From: Saprospiraceae bacterium
GTDB taxonomy: Bacteria > Bacteroidota > Bacteroidia > Chitinophagales > Saprospiraceae
Reading direction: 5' to 3'
Assembly: GCA_016787345.1 (NCBI GenBank)
Contig: JAEUUU010000082.1
Location: forward strand, 1-33,083
DNA: 33,083 bases
The first letter of the stretch is position 1. Each line of letters begins with the position of its first letter. The position numbers and the translations under genes were made by a program. This document shows, piece after piece, positions 24,752 to 32,962 of the stretch. The notes below the pieces were generated by a model. That model was given only the letters and a program-made list of their open reading frames with translations. It searched no databases and was not told the origin of the DNA.

Positions 24752-25324
24752 TTATTCCCGTACGAACTCCAGTTCCATGTGCCGGTCGAGCCGGGCGATC
24801 GACGACGGCTCGTGGGGCTCCTTGTCGTCCTGGCGGTGTTTGACGACGTAATCCACATTCGTCAGGATGTCGGAACTGATGGCGCCGTAGGTAGGCGGGA
24901 AGCGCTGGCCGTGGATGTTGGCCGAGGTGCTGAGCAGGGGGCGGCCGAGCTGGGCGATCAGGGCCTGGCAGAACTCATCGTGTACGATACGAATACCCAC
25001 CGAGCCGTCGGGCGCTTTGATACTGGCCGGCAGGCCGTCGGTTTTATCGTAAATGACGGTGAGCGGCCGCTGGTGGTAAGCCAGCAGGGTTTCGAGGCGG
25101 GGATGGAGTTTCGGGACGTATTTTTTGAGCATTTCCAGGCTGTCGACCAGGATAATGTAACCTTTTTCCGGCGCGCGCCCTTTCAGGGTAGTGACACGCG
25201 CAATAGCGACTTCATTAGTTGCATCGCAGCCGATGCCCCAGATCGTGTCGGTAGGGTAGCAGATAATTCCGTCGTCGTTCAGGATGCGGGTGATCTCCGA
25301 AATGTCGTCGCGTAGCAGGAACAT
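24752..25324 (-). CDS. tsaC: L-threonylcarbamoyladenylate synthase (TsaC/Sua5/YrdC family)
   Basis: 190 residues, the length of a stand-alone TsaC. Makes threonylcarbamoyl-AMP from threonine, bicarbonate and ATP for the universal t6A37 modification of ANN-decoding tRNAs. Motifs: ICYPTDTIWGIGCDA (21-35), the K-x-R element in LKGRAPEKG (48-55 region), GSVGIRIV (108-114) and LLSTSANIHGQ (130-140). The start is set at the ATG at 25324 (MFLLRDDISEITRIL); the frame is open to 25495, but the extra 57 residues are Cys/His/Lys rich and unlike the family. The other t6A genes (tsaB, tsaD, tsaE) are not in the window. Confidence 0.92.
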   Translation of the reverse strand: MFLLRDDISEITRILNDDGIICYPTDTIWGIGCDATNEVAIARVTTLKGRAPEKGYIILVDSLEMLKKYVPKLHPRLETLLAYHQRPLTVIYDKTDGLPASIKAPDGSVGIRIVHDEFCQALIAQLGRPLLSTSANIHGQRFPPTYGAISSDILTNVDYVVKHRQDDKEPHEPSSIARLDRHMELEFVRE

Positions 25325-25360
25325 GGCCAACAATAAAGGGGGTTTAAGCGTTTGTGATTG

Positions 25361-25368
25361 TACTTTTG
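25361..25368 (+). promoter_or_regulatory. Candidate -7 element upstream of the first T9SS cargo gene
   Basis: TACTTTTG fits TAnnTTTG exactly, 136 bp upstream of the ATG at 25505 in the 180-bp divergent gap with tsaC. No -33 TTG at proper spacing. Confidence 0.35.
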
Positions 25369-25504
25369 AAGGGCAAACTTCCGGTGATTGGCGGAGAAAA
25401 ACGCTTTTCCGGTGCGGAAGATTATGGATGTTTGCCTTTTCATTGCATTCATGTGTGCCGACGGCGCTTTTCGCCCCGTCTTTTAGCAAAAGCATTTTAC
25501 CGTT

Positions 25505-27817
25505 ATGAGATTTTCGCGGCCCAACCGGTTTATTCGGAACGTTTATTTTTCAACCCTGTTGTTTTTTCTGAGCCTGCCGGCGGGCCTTTGGGCCATGCAC
25601 ATTATCGGCGGTGAACTGACTTACGAATATCTCGGGGAGTTCAACGGCAACAATCGTTACCGTTTCACCATGTTCGTGTACCGCGATTGCAACAGCGGCG
25701 GCGCACCTTTGGACAACAACGCCAACATTGCCGTGTATCGGGGTACGTATTCCAACAACATCCTTTTTACCACCTACATCAATTCCAACGCCATCCCCTT
25801 GTCCAGCGCCTCGTTTATCCCTATCGAGCCGCCACCCTGTGTACAAAACGTGCCGAACGTGTGCGTTCAGCAGGGGAAATACGTCTTTACCAAAGACCTT
25901 CCTATTTCCAATCAGAGTTATTTTATTGTTTATCAGCGCTGTTGCCGCAACAATACCATTTCCAATATCCTGACGCCCGGCGACGTAGGGGCCACGTATT
26001 TTGTGGAAATCACCCCGCTGGCGCAACAAGTAAAAAGCAGCAGTCCGGTTTTTAACGACTTTCCGCCCATCGTGATTTGCAACCGGGTACCGCTCGAATT
26101 CGACCACTCGGCTGCCGACCCCGACGGCGACAACCTGGTGTACAGTTTTTGTTCGCCATTCATGGGCGGCGGCAGTATCACCAACGGTCCGCTGGCGACC
26201 AGTTGCGACGGCGCTACGCCGATTCCGCCCTGCGCGCCGCCATTCGACAATGTCGCTTTCGTGGTGCCCGATTACAGTCCGGGCAATCCGATGGGGGGCA
26301 ATCCGCAGGTGACAATTGATCCGCTGACCGGTTTGATTACCGGTACACCGAATATGCTGGGGCAATTTGTGGTGGGCGTATGCGTGCAGGAGTTTCGCAA
26401 CGGGCAATTGTTGTCGACCGTCCGGCGTGATTTTCAGTTCAATGTAGCGGATTGCGACCCTACCGTACTGGCTAAACTCAACAAAGAGGCCAATAACGGC
26501 GGTGATACCTTGCGCGTCGTCGGTCAGAAATATTTTATCCGCTCCTGCGGCGCCAAAACCCTGACGCTCGAAAACCTGAGCGAAGACCCGGCATTTATCA
26601 CCTCTTTCCGCTGGGAGTTCGATTTTGGCAATACGGTTTACAAAGACAGCGTCAACTGGGACCCCACGGTCACCTTCCCGGATACGGGTCGTTATGTGGG
26701 CGCCCTGATCCTGAATCCCGGCGATCCGTGCGCCGATACGGCTTTTATCACCGTCGATATTTTTCCGAAAGTCAATGCTGACTTTTCATACGATTACGAT
26801 ACCTGCGTGGCCGGCCCCGTAGTGTTTACCGACCTGTCGAGCAACGAAGGCGGTGTGACGCTCGACCGGTGGCGATGGTCGTTCGGGGTGCCCGGCGGGG
26901 TGTCGACTATACAAAGTCCCGAGTTTTTGTATCCGTATCCGGGCAATCACCCGGTGAGGTTACGCGTGTACGATGTACACTCCTGCTGGGGCGAGTCGAC
27001 CGAAACCATCCAGTGGTACCCGGTACCGCCATTGATTATTATCCAGCCCAGCAGTTTTTTAGGCTGCTTGCCGGCGGAAATATTTTTCAACAACCTGTCG
27101 TCTCCAATTGATTCGACGTACAAGATCGTATGGGATTTTGGCGACGGAACAACGGTCGAAGATGTCATTAGCCCTTCCCATTTGTACGACGAAGAAGGGC
27201 TTTACGATGTCAGTGTCGCTATCACTTCGCCGCTCGGTTGCTTTACTTCGGATACATTTCCTCGACTGATACGGGTGGAGCCGTCACCAATTGCCGATTT
27301 TTCCATGGACCCCTCCGAAGGGCTGTCCAATCTGAACAATACCGTACAGTTTACCGACCTCTCGCAGGGCGCGGCGAAATGGAACTGGCAATTTGACCGA
27401 TATGCCACTGTGACGGAGCAAAACCCGAGTTTTACCTTCCCGGATACCGGCAGGGTAGGAATTCGCCTGATTGTGACCCACCCGAGGGGCTGCAAGGATT
27501 CGCTGACGCGTTACCTCGATATCCGGCCTGAAACCCGCTGGTTTATGCCCAATGCGTTTACCCCGAACGGCGACGGCCAGAATGACGGTTTTTACGGTAA
27601 AGGTTTTCTGGAAGGCGTCAGCGATTTTCGCATGACGATCTGGAACCGCTGGGGCGAACAGGTGTATGAAACCGAAAACCCGGCAGACCAATGGAACGGC
27701 AGGGCTGGCAATACCGGGGGGATGTCACCTGCAGGGGTCTATGTTTATCTGGTGACGTTTACCGAACCCAGGGGCGTGAAGCGGGAGTTCAGAGGCTTTG
27801 TAACGCTGGTGCAATAG
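25505..27817 (+). CDS. Secreted PKD-domain protein with T9SS type-B (gliding-motility-associated) C-terminal domain
   Basis: 770 residues. Signal peptide about 1-30, then a ~300-residue Cys-containing N-terminal module beginning MHIIGGELTYEYLG, with FVYRDCNSGG, YFIVYQRCCRNNTISN, DHSAADPDGDNLVYSFC and a closing VVGVCVQEFRNGQLL...DFQFNVADCDP. The middle has PKD-like Ig folds (WDFGDGTT, FPDTGR, DLSSNEG). Residues 679-770 are the CHU_C/type-B sorting domain: PNAFTPNGDGQNDGF, IWNRWGEQVYET, DQWNGR, GVYVYLVTF, FRGFVTLVQ. That domain directs export through the type IX system and attachment or release at the surface. Role probably adhesin or matrix protein. It is a paralogue of the protein on the opposite strand. 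Confidence 0.9.
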   Translation: MRFSRPNRFIRNVYFSTLLFFLSLPAGLWAMHIIGGELTYEYLGEFNGNNRYRFTMFVYRDCNSGGAPLDNNANIAVYRGTYSNNILFTTYINSNAIPLSSASFIPIEPPPCVQNVPNVCVQQGKYVFTKDLPISNQSYFIVYQRCCRNNTISNILTPGDVGATYFVEITPLAQQVKSSSPVFNDFPPIVICNRVPLEFDHSAADPDGDNLVYSFCSPFMGGGSITNGPLATSCDGATPIPPCAPPFDNVAFVVPDYSPGNPMGGNPQVTIDPLTGLITGTPNMLGQFVVGVCVQEFRNGQLLSTVRRDFQFNVADCDPTVLAKLNKEANNGGDTLRVVGQKYFIRSCGAKTLTLENLSEDPAFITSFRWEFDFGNTVYKDSVNWDPTVTFPDTGRYVGALILNPGDPCADTAFITVDIFPKVNADFSYDYDTCVAGPVVFTDLSSNEGGVTLDRWRWSFGVPGGVSTIQSPEFLYPYPGNHPVRLRVYDVHSCWGESTETIQWYPVPPLIIIQPSSFLGCLPAEIFFNNLSSPIDSTYKIVWDFGDGTTVEDVISPSHLYDEEGLYDVSVAITSPLGCFTSDTFPRLIRVEPSPIADFSMDPSEGLSNLNNTVQFTDLSQGAAKWNWQFDRYATVTEQNPSFTFPDTGRVGIRLIVTHPRGCKDSLTRYLDIRPETRWFMPNAFTPNGDGQNDGFYGKGFLEGVSDFRMTIWNRWGEQVYETENPADQWNGRAGNTGGMSPAGVYVYLVTFTEPRGVKREFRGFVTLVQ

Positions 27818-27822
27818 ATTGT

Positions 27823-29979
27823 TCAACGCAGCAAACTAACGTTGCCTTTTTTCTCCCAAATGGCGCCTCCAATGCAGTTCACCCGGATGTAATAGCCGAA
27901 AGTCTCCGGGGGTAAGGGCTGCCCTTTGTACGTGCCGTCCCAGGCTTCCTCCGGCGAAGTGGTCTCGAAGATCTTTTCCCCCCAACGGTTGTAAATAACC
28001 CAGTACACCGATTCGATAAATCTCCCTTCGGGTTTCAAAGCGTCGTTGGCGCCATCGCCGTTGGGTGAAAACCCGGTCGGGAAAAAGAGGAAAGGCTCTT
28101 CGCAAATCGGGATCAGCACCACGACCCGAACCGAGTCGCCCAGTACACAACCGCCGGAAAGGACGGCGTCGACCGTGTAAGTTGTGGTCTGAAAAGGCGT
28201 AGCGACAGGATTCGAAGTGTCCGTTTCGTTCAACCCATAATCGGGCGACCAGTTGAACTGGGCCGGCGCCGGTAAAATCGCATTCAACTGGCTGCTCTGT
28301 CCCTGATAGATAGTGTCGGGACTCGCAGTAGCCACCAGGGCTCCAGGGTCGATTACTTCTACCCAGACGTCGCCCATGCGCACACAAGGGCCGTTGCCGC
28401 TTGCCGTCACGGTGTACAGGGTGCTGGCGGTGGGGAATGCCAGCGGATTGGCGATCGTGGAATCGACCAGCGTCAGTCCGGGCGTCCAGATGTAATCGTA
28501 AAGGGTATCGGCCTGCGGAAATAACGCGATCGTATCGCCCTGGCAAATGGCCCATTCCTGCGCCAGCAAATTGAGCGGTGGTATAGGGGCATTGAACGTA
28601 AATACGGCAGTGTCGCGGCAGCCATTGTTTGATTTGGCGATAAGCCGCAATTGGTAATCACCCGGCAGATTGACGTCAAAAACCGGGTTTTGCTGACTGG
28701 AACTCAACTGGTTGCCATTGGGCAGCCGCAGCGTCCAGAACCACGACATTACACCGAAAACCGTGTCGGCTGTAAAATCGAGCCCCTGAATCAGGAGCCC
28801 GTTCTGGTCGCAATCCGGAAAGGCCGTCTGCGCAGCGGCATCGATGTAACTGTTGGTCAGGTGGATTTGCTGCACCGCCGTATCGGCGCAGGGGGTGCCG
28901 GGATTGACGATGAGGGCGACGGTGTACCAGCCCGTGTCGGGGTACACATGCGTGGAGGCAAAACTGGCGGAAAAGTTATCCGGATCGTTGGGCCAGTCGA
29001 AATACCACCGGTAACTGGAAGCGGCCGTGCTGAGGTTTTGAAACTGCACCGAGGTGGTATTGCATACCGGCCCCGGCACAAACCAGGCCGCGGTCGGCTT
29101 GCCACAATCCGCAACGTTGAACTGGAAATCGCGCCGGGTGGTCGACAGCAAGGTGTCGCCCCGGTATTCGTCGACGCAGACACCCACCACAAAATTGCCG
29201 ATCATATTGGGGATACCGGTCATAAAGCCCGTTTGCGGGTCGATGCTCAGCGGTTGGCCGCCCAGCAGATTGCCCAGGTTATAGGGCGGATCGAGCCAAA
29301 CGAGTTCTTCATAAGGGCCTGCGAAAGGCGGATTGGGCACGGGTGTCAGCGAGTCGGGGCCATTGAGCGGCGTGCAAAGGCGGTAGACCAGCGAATCGCC
29401 GTCGGGGTCTGTGGCGCCATGGTCGAAATTGACGGGTTCGTGTATACAAATGGCGACGGGTGGCCAGCTGTTGAACACGGCGGCATTGTTGCAGGCCAAC
29501 TGGGCTTCTTCGCTGATCGTGGCCGTATACGAGATGCCGGTGTTGAGCGGATCGGGCAGGTTGCGGATCAGCAGGTTTCTGCAACACCGCTGATAAACAA
29601 TGTGATAGCCGCCGGGTGAATAAGGCAGGTTGATGATTTTATTGTAAATAGCCCGGTGTACGCACACGTCGGGCGGGTCGGTCAGGCAGGGGTTGTTCAA
29701 AACAATGGGCAGTTTGTCGCTCCGCTCATCTATCCTGATCGTGTCTTTTTTGAACAAGGTCCAGTCTGCTTTATATATGCCGATAATAGCAGGCTGGTCA
29801 AAATCCGGCAGGCCATTGTAGCAGTCGCGGTAAACCGACAGCGTGATCTCGTATTGATTGTTGCCCAGACAATTATAAGTAATCTCTCCGCCGACGATGT
29901 GGGTGGCGTACAGCGGGGAAAAAACGCCCAGGAGGAGGGCTGCGAGGAAATATTTGTGTATAGACTGGTTCAGGAACAT
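27823..29979 (-). CDS. Secreted T9SS type-B cargo protein, paralogue of the convergent neighbour
   Basis: 718 residues from the ATG at 29979, which starts a clean signal peptide (MFLNQSIHKYFLAALLLG, cut before THIVGGE); an ATG at 30006 would add nine residues. The N-terminal module mirrors its neighbour: THIVGGEITYNCLG, SVYRDCYNG, YHIVYQRCCRNLLIRN, DHGATDPDGDSLVYRLC, and the closing FVVGVCVDEYRGDTLL...RRDFQFNVADC. The middle differs: one PKD-like unit (YRWYFDWPND, YPDTGWY) and two further Ig-like domains with CQGDTIALF and TIYQGQSSQL. Residues 630-718 are the type-B sorting domain: FPTGFSPNGDGANDAL, IYNRWGEKIFET, EAWDGTYKGQPL, GNVSLLR. Secreted surface protein, function unknown, probably adhesive. 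Confidence 0.9.
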   Translation of the reverse strand: MFLNQSIHKYFLAALLLGVFSPLYATHIVGGEITYNCLGNNQYEITLSVYRDCYNGLPDFDQPAIIGIYKADWTLFKKDTIRIDERSDKLPIVLNNPCLTDPPDVCVHRAIYNKIINLPYSPGGYHIVYQRCCRNLLIRNLPDPLNTGISYTATISEEAQLACNNAAVFNSWPPVAICIHEPVNFDHGATDPDGDSLVYRLCTPLNGPDSLTPVPNPPFAGPYEELVWLDPPYNLGNLLGGQPLSIDPQTGFMTGIPNMIGNFVVGVCVDEYRGDTLLSTTRRDFQFNVADCGKPTAAWFVPGPVCNTTSVQFQNLSTAASSYRWYFDWPNDPDNFSASFASTHVYPDTGWYTVALIVNPGTPCADTAVQQIHLTNSYIDAAAQTAFPDCDQNGLLIQGLDFTADTVFGVMSWFWTLRLPNGNQLSSSQQNPVFDVNLPGDYQLRLIAKSNNGCRDTAVFTFNAPIPPLNLLAQEWAICQGDTIALFPQADTLYDYIWTPGLTLVDSTIANPLAFPTASTLYTVTASGNGPCVRMGDVWVEVIDPGALVATASPDTIYQGQSSQLNAILPAPAQFNWSPDYGLNETDTSNPVATPFQTTTYTVDAVLSGGCVLGDSVRVVVLIPICEEPFLFFPTGFSPNGDGANDALKPEGRFIESVYWVIYNRWGEKIFETTSPEEAWDGTYKGQPLPPETFGYYIRVNCIGGAIWEKKGNVSLLR

Positions 29980-30089
29980 TCTTCCGAAGGCTATGTTAAA
30001 CAACATCGACCATCAAGCCGGCGCTAAAAATCGTTCAAATTAAGCGATCCTGTTTTACATTAACAAAGCCAGGTCCGATTCTATCCGAA

Positions 30090-30803
30090 ATGAAAAACTT
30101 GTTGCTTGTATTTGGCCTGATGGCCAGCGCATTGTTACTCATGTGCCAAAGTGATCCTTCCATTGAGCCGCCCGAGCCGGCCCCTCCGGCCGAAAAACTG
30201 GACATTCTCGCCCTGGGCGATTCCTACACTAAGGGTGAAAGCGTTCCATGGGCCAACAATTTCCCCAATCAACTGGCCGATAGCCTGAAAAAAGACGGCA
30301 GGGAAGTTTCGGGCGTACGGATCATCGCTCAAACCGGCTGGCGAACCGACAACCTGCGCAATGCCATTGAGGCGGCCGGGGCATCCATCGGCGACAGCAC
30401 GTTCAGTATCGTCACTTTGTGCATCGGCGTGAACAACCAGTACCAGGGCGGAACACCGGAACTTTACCAGCCCGAATTTGAAGCGCTGCTGCAAATGGCC
30501 ATCGAACGCGCGGGCGGACGCAAAGAGCGGGTATTTGTTTTGTCCATCCCCGACTGGGCATTTACGCCTTATGGCCAAAATTTTGGCGATCCTGCCCAGA
30601 CTTCACAGGAAATCGATCAATTCAACGCGATCAATCGCGCCGTCAGCCTGCAAGCCGGGGTGCAATACCTCGACGTCACGGCGATTTCGAGGATGGGACT
30701 CGACAGGCCGGTTTTGGTCGCGTCCGATGGCCTGCATCCGTCTGCACAGCAATACAAGGAGTGGGTAACAGCGCTCCTGCCCGCGGTCAGGGCGAGTTTG
30801 TAG
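30090..30803 (+). CDS. SGNH/GDSL-family hydrolase, lipoprotein
   Basis: 237 residues. Lipobox LLLMC gives lipidated Cys19, followed by a Pro-rich spacer (PSIEPPEPAPPAEK). The SGNH blocks are present: block I LALGDSYTKGE (nucleophile Ser45), block II QTGWRT (Gly83), block III GVNNQ (113-117) and block V SDGLHPSAQQ (Asp213, His216). It is therefore an esterase- or lipase-like hydrolase anchored to a membrane; substrate unknown (acyl groups on polysaccharide or lipids are common). Its last 17 bp overlap the 3' end of the convergent Nudix gene. Upstream lies a 110-bp divergent gap with the T9SS cargo gene; no clear promoter seen. Confidence 0.9.
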   Translation: MKNLLLVFGLMASALLLMCQSDPSIEPPEPAPPAEKLDILALGDSYTKGESVPWANNFPNQLADSLKKDGREVSGVRIIAQTGWRTDNLRNAIEAAGASIGDSTFSIVTLCIGVNNQYQGGTPELYQPEFEALLQMAIERAGGRKERVFVLSIPDWAFTPYGQNFGDPAQTSQEIDQFNAINRAVSLQAGVQYLDVTAISRMGLDRPVLVASDGLHPSAQQYKEWVTALLPAVRASL

Positions 30804-31353
30804 GAAGCCCGTTTTCGGCAAACCAGCGCCAAAGCGCCGCCGCATGTAATGCCTGGTAAATGCCGCCCTGACACAAGGCGGTGTGGACTTCACCGGGTGG
30901 TACGACGTGTACGGTCATGTCTTCTGAATGATCGTAGTCCGGGTTGTTCATTCGCCGCACACCGGTGGCCAAAAAGATATGACAACGGTTGGTGTGGGTG
31001 GCCGGGTTGGCGCTCAGCGTTACGAATTCGCGCCATTCGCCGCTGCCATAGCCGGTTTCTTCCATCAGTTCCCTGCGCGCGCTGTCGAGCGGCGATTCGC
31101 CCGGATCGACGATACCGGCCGGCAATTCGAAGTGTACCTTGCCCAGGGCATGGCGGTATTGTCGGATCAGCACGATCGAACCTTCCTCCGTAACGGCCAG
31201 GATGGAGGCCCATTCGGGGTACTCGAACACGAAGTAATGATCGAGTACGACGCCGTTGGGCAATCTGACCTGATCTTCCCGAAGGTGCATGTAGGGCCGG
31301 CGGTCGAGCAGATACTTGCTTTGTAACACCTGCCAGGGTTGTGGGTCTTGCAT
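30787..31353 (-). CDS. Nudix hydrolase, ADP-ribose pyrophosphatase-like
   Basis: 188 residues from the ATG at 31353 (MQDPQPWQVLQSKYLLD); an ATG at 31386 would add 11 residues. The Nudix box is complete: Gly80, Glu86, then RELMEETG (94-101), fitting GX5EX7REUXEEXGU exactly. Preceding segments (WQVLQSKYLLDRRPYMHLREDQVRLPNG, IRQYRHALGKVHFELPAG shown here as separate strings) match the ADP-ribose/NDP-sugar pyrophosphatase branch. It likely hydrolyses ADP-ribose or a related nucleoside diphosphate in the cytosol. It is divergent from the transporter gene (66-bp gap) and overlaps the SGNH gene at its 3' end. Confidence 0.88.
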   Translation of the reverse strand: MQDPQPWQVLQSKYLLDRRPYMHLREDQVRLPNGVVLDHYFVFEYPEWASILAVTEEGSIVLIRQYRHALGKVHFELPAGIVDPGESPLDSARRELMEETGYGSGEWREFVTLSANPATHTNRCHIFLATGVRRMNNPDYDHSEDMTVHVVPPGEVHTALCQGGIYQALHAAALWRWFAENGLPTNSP

Positions 31354-31419
31354 AAATAATTGACGTATTTTGCCCGCACAAAACAAGGACGGGAAATCCG
31401 TCTGGCCAAACCCTGTTGT

Positions 31420-32877
31420 ATGGAATCGAAAAAATCATTCTGGCTGGCTGTGTTCAGCGTGCTCGCCGTGGGCCTCGTTCATCTCGCTGCCCGCTATTTA
31501 TCCCTGACGATCGATCCCGGTTTTTTGATGGGATTGCGCTGGTATGCCATTGGTGCGCTGGCGTATTACGGTTATCAGCAACGTTCGCTCACGACCTGGA
31601 TTCTGATCAGTATGGTGGTCGGTATGGAAGTCGGCGTCGATTTTCCGCAGACCGCCGGGCAAATGGAGGTGTTGAGTAAAATCTTTATTCAGCTCATCAA
31701 AACGGTGATCGCGCCCCTATTGCTCGCGACGCTGGTCGTCGGTATTGCCGGTCAGAGCAATTCGAAAGCCGTGGGCCGGATGAGCGCCAAGGCATTTACC
31801 TATTTCATAATTGCCACTTCCATTGCCCTTGTGGTGGGACTGGTGGCGATCAATTTCAGCAAAGCCGGTGTGGGTATCACGTCCAAAACCCCGGTGTCGT
31901 CGGCTGTGGAGATGCCTGTTGACCGCTTGTCGGCCAAGGTTGATTCGGTCAAGGGCACCGTTCAGTTGCTGTACGGCGAAAAGACGCTCGGGGCACCGAC
32001 GACGGTCGCCAAACAGGACTGGAAATACGTTGTTTTGCACATTTTCCCTGAAAACATCGCCAAGGCAGTGCATGAAGGCGCAGTACTGCAAATCGTGGTG
32101 TTCAGTCTGATTTTCGGCTTTGCTCTGCGGCAGGTATCGGAAGTGCACCGGAAAGTGATGCTCGACTGGCTGGAAAGCCTTGGCGAAGTGATGTTCAAAT
32201 TTACCAACATCATCATGTACTTCGCGCCTTTTGCCGTGGGTGGCGCCATGGCCTACACGATCGGTACGATGGGTTTTGAAGTCGTCTGGAACCTGGTCAA
32301 ACTCCTGGGCACCCTTTACGCCGCCCTGCTGGTGTTTATCCTGCTGGTGTTTATACCCGTTTTGATTTTTTTCAAAATCCCCATCCGGCAGTTTTTCAAA
32401 GCCATTTACGAACCAGCGTCGCTCGCTTTTGCCACAGCCAGTTCGGAAGCCGCGTTTCCGAAGGCCATGTCGGCCATGGAACAGTTTGGCGTGCCGCGCA
32501 AAATCGTCTCTTTCGTGTTGCCGACAGGATACAGTTTCAACCTCGACGGCTCCACTTTATACCTTTCCCTGGCCTCGATTTTTTGCGCCCAGGCGGCCGG
32601 CATTACGCTGAGTTGGGAAACGCAGCTGGCCCTGATGGGCACTTTATTGCTGACGTCGAAAGGCGTAGCCGGCGTGCCCCGCGCTTCGCTGGTCATTCTC
32701 GCCGGCACGGTCAATCAATTCCACATTCCGGAATGGCCCATTGCCGTGATCCTCGGCATCGATGCGTTGATGGACATGGGCCGCACCTCCGTCAACCTGA
32801 TGGGCAACTGCCTCGCCTCGGCCGTGGTGGCCCGCTGGGAGGGGGAATTTGACGATGAGAAGGCGCATTCGGTGTAA
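31420..32877 (+). CDS. Dicarboxylate/amino acid:cation symporter (DAACS, GltP-like)
   Basis: 485 residues, inner-membrane secondary transporter. The family core is clear: hairpin 1 SSEAAFPKAM, TM7 motif region GYSFNLDGSTLY (equivalent of NMDGT), hairpin 2 LLTSKGVAGVPRAS, and TM8 DMGRTSVNLMGN (452-463). Arg455 is the residue that in GltPh-type carriers binds the side-chain carboxylate, so glutamate/aspartate or a dicarboxylate is the likely substrate. Asn463 replaces the Asp that ligates a sodium ion in GltPh. A long polar segment (about 155-205, PVSSAVEMPVDRLSAKVDSV) forms an enlarged extracytoplasmic loop. The start is placed at 31420 (MESKKSFWLAVF), not 31360, because the first 20 residues of the longer form are charged and Cys rich and overlap the probable promoter region (TATTTTG near 31365). 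Confidence 0.92.
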   Translation: MESKKSFWLAVFSVLAVGLVHLAARYLSLTIDPGFLMGLRWYAIGALAYYGYQQRSLTTWILISMVVGMEVGVDFPQTAGQMEVLSKIFIQLIKTVIAPLLLATLVVGIAGQSNSKAVGRMSAKAFTYFIIATSIALVVGLVAINFSKAGVGITSKTPVSSAVEMPVDRLSAKVDSVKGTVQLLYGEKTLGAPTTVAKQDWKYVVLHIFPENIAKAVHEGAVLQIVVFSLIFGFALRQVSEVHRKVMLDWLESLGEVMFKFTNIIMYFAPFAVGGAMAYTIGTMGFEVVWNLVKLLGTLYAALLVFILLVFIPVLIFFKIPIRQFFKAIYEPASLAFATASSEAAFPKAMSAMEQFGVPRKIVSFVLPTGYSFNLDGSTLYLSLASIFCAQAAGITLSWETQLALMGTLLLTSKGVAGVPRASLVILAGTVNQFHIPEWPIAVILGIDALMDMGRTSVNLMGNCLASAVVARWEGEFDDEKAHSV

Positions 32878-32899
32878 CAATTGACGCTTTTTACACAAA

Positions 32900-32933
32900 A
32901 AGGGCGCAGAGAAATTTAATTCTCTGCGCCCTT
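32900..32933. terminator. Terminator between transporter and FAS1 genes
   Basis: AAGGGCGCAGAGAA (32900-32913) pairs perfectly with TTCTCTGCGCCCTT (32920-32933), 14 bp around a 6-nt loop. The A-run at 32897-32901 makes a T-run for the minus-strand FAS1 gene. On the plus strand only TT follows, so its action on the transporter transcript is less certain. Confidence 0.85.
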
Positions 32934-32962
32934 CGCATTTACACAAAGGATGAATCAGCCGA

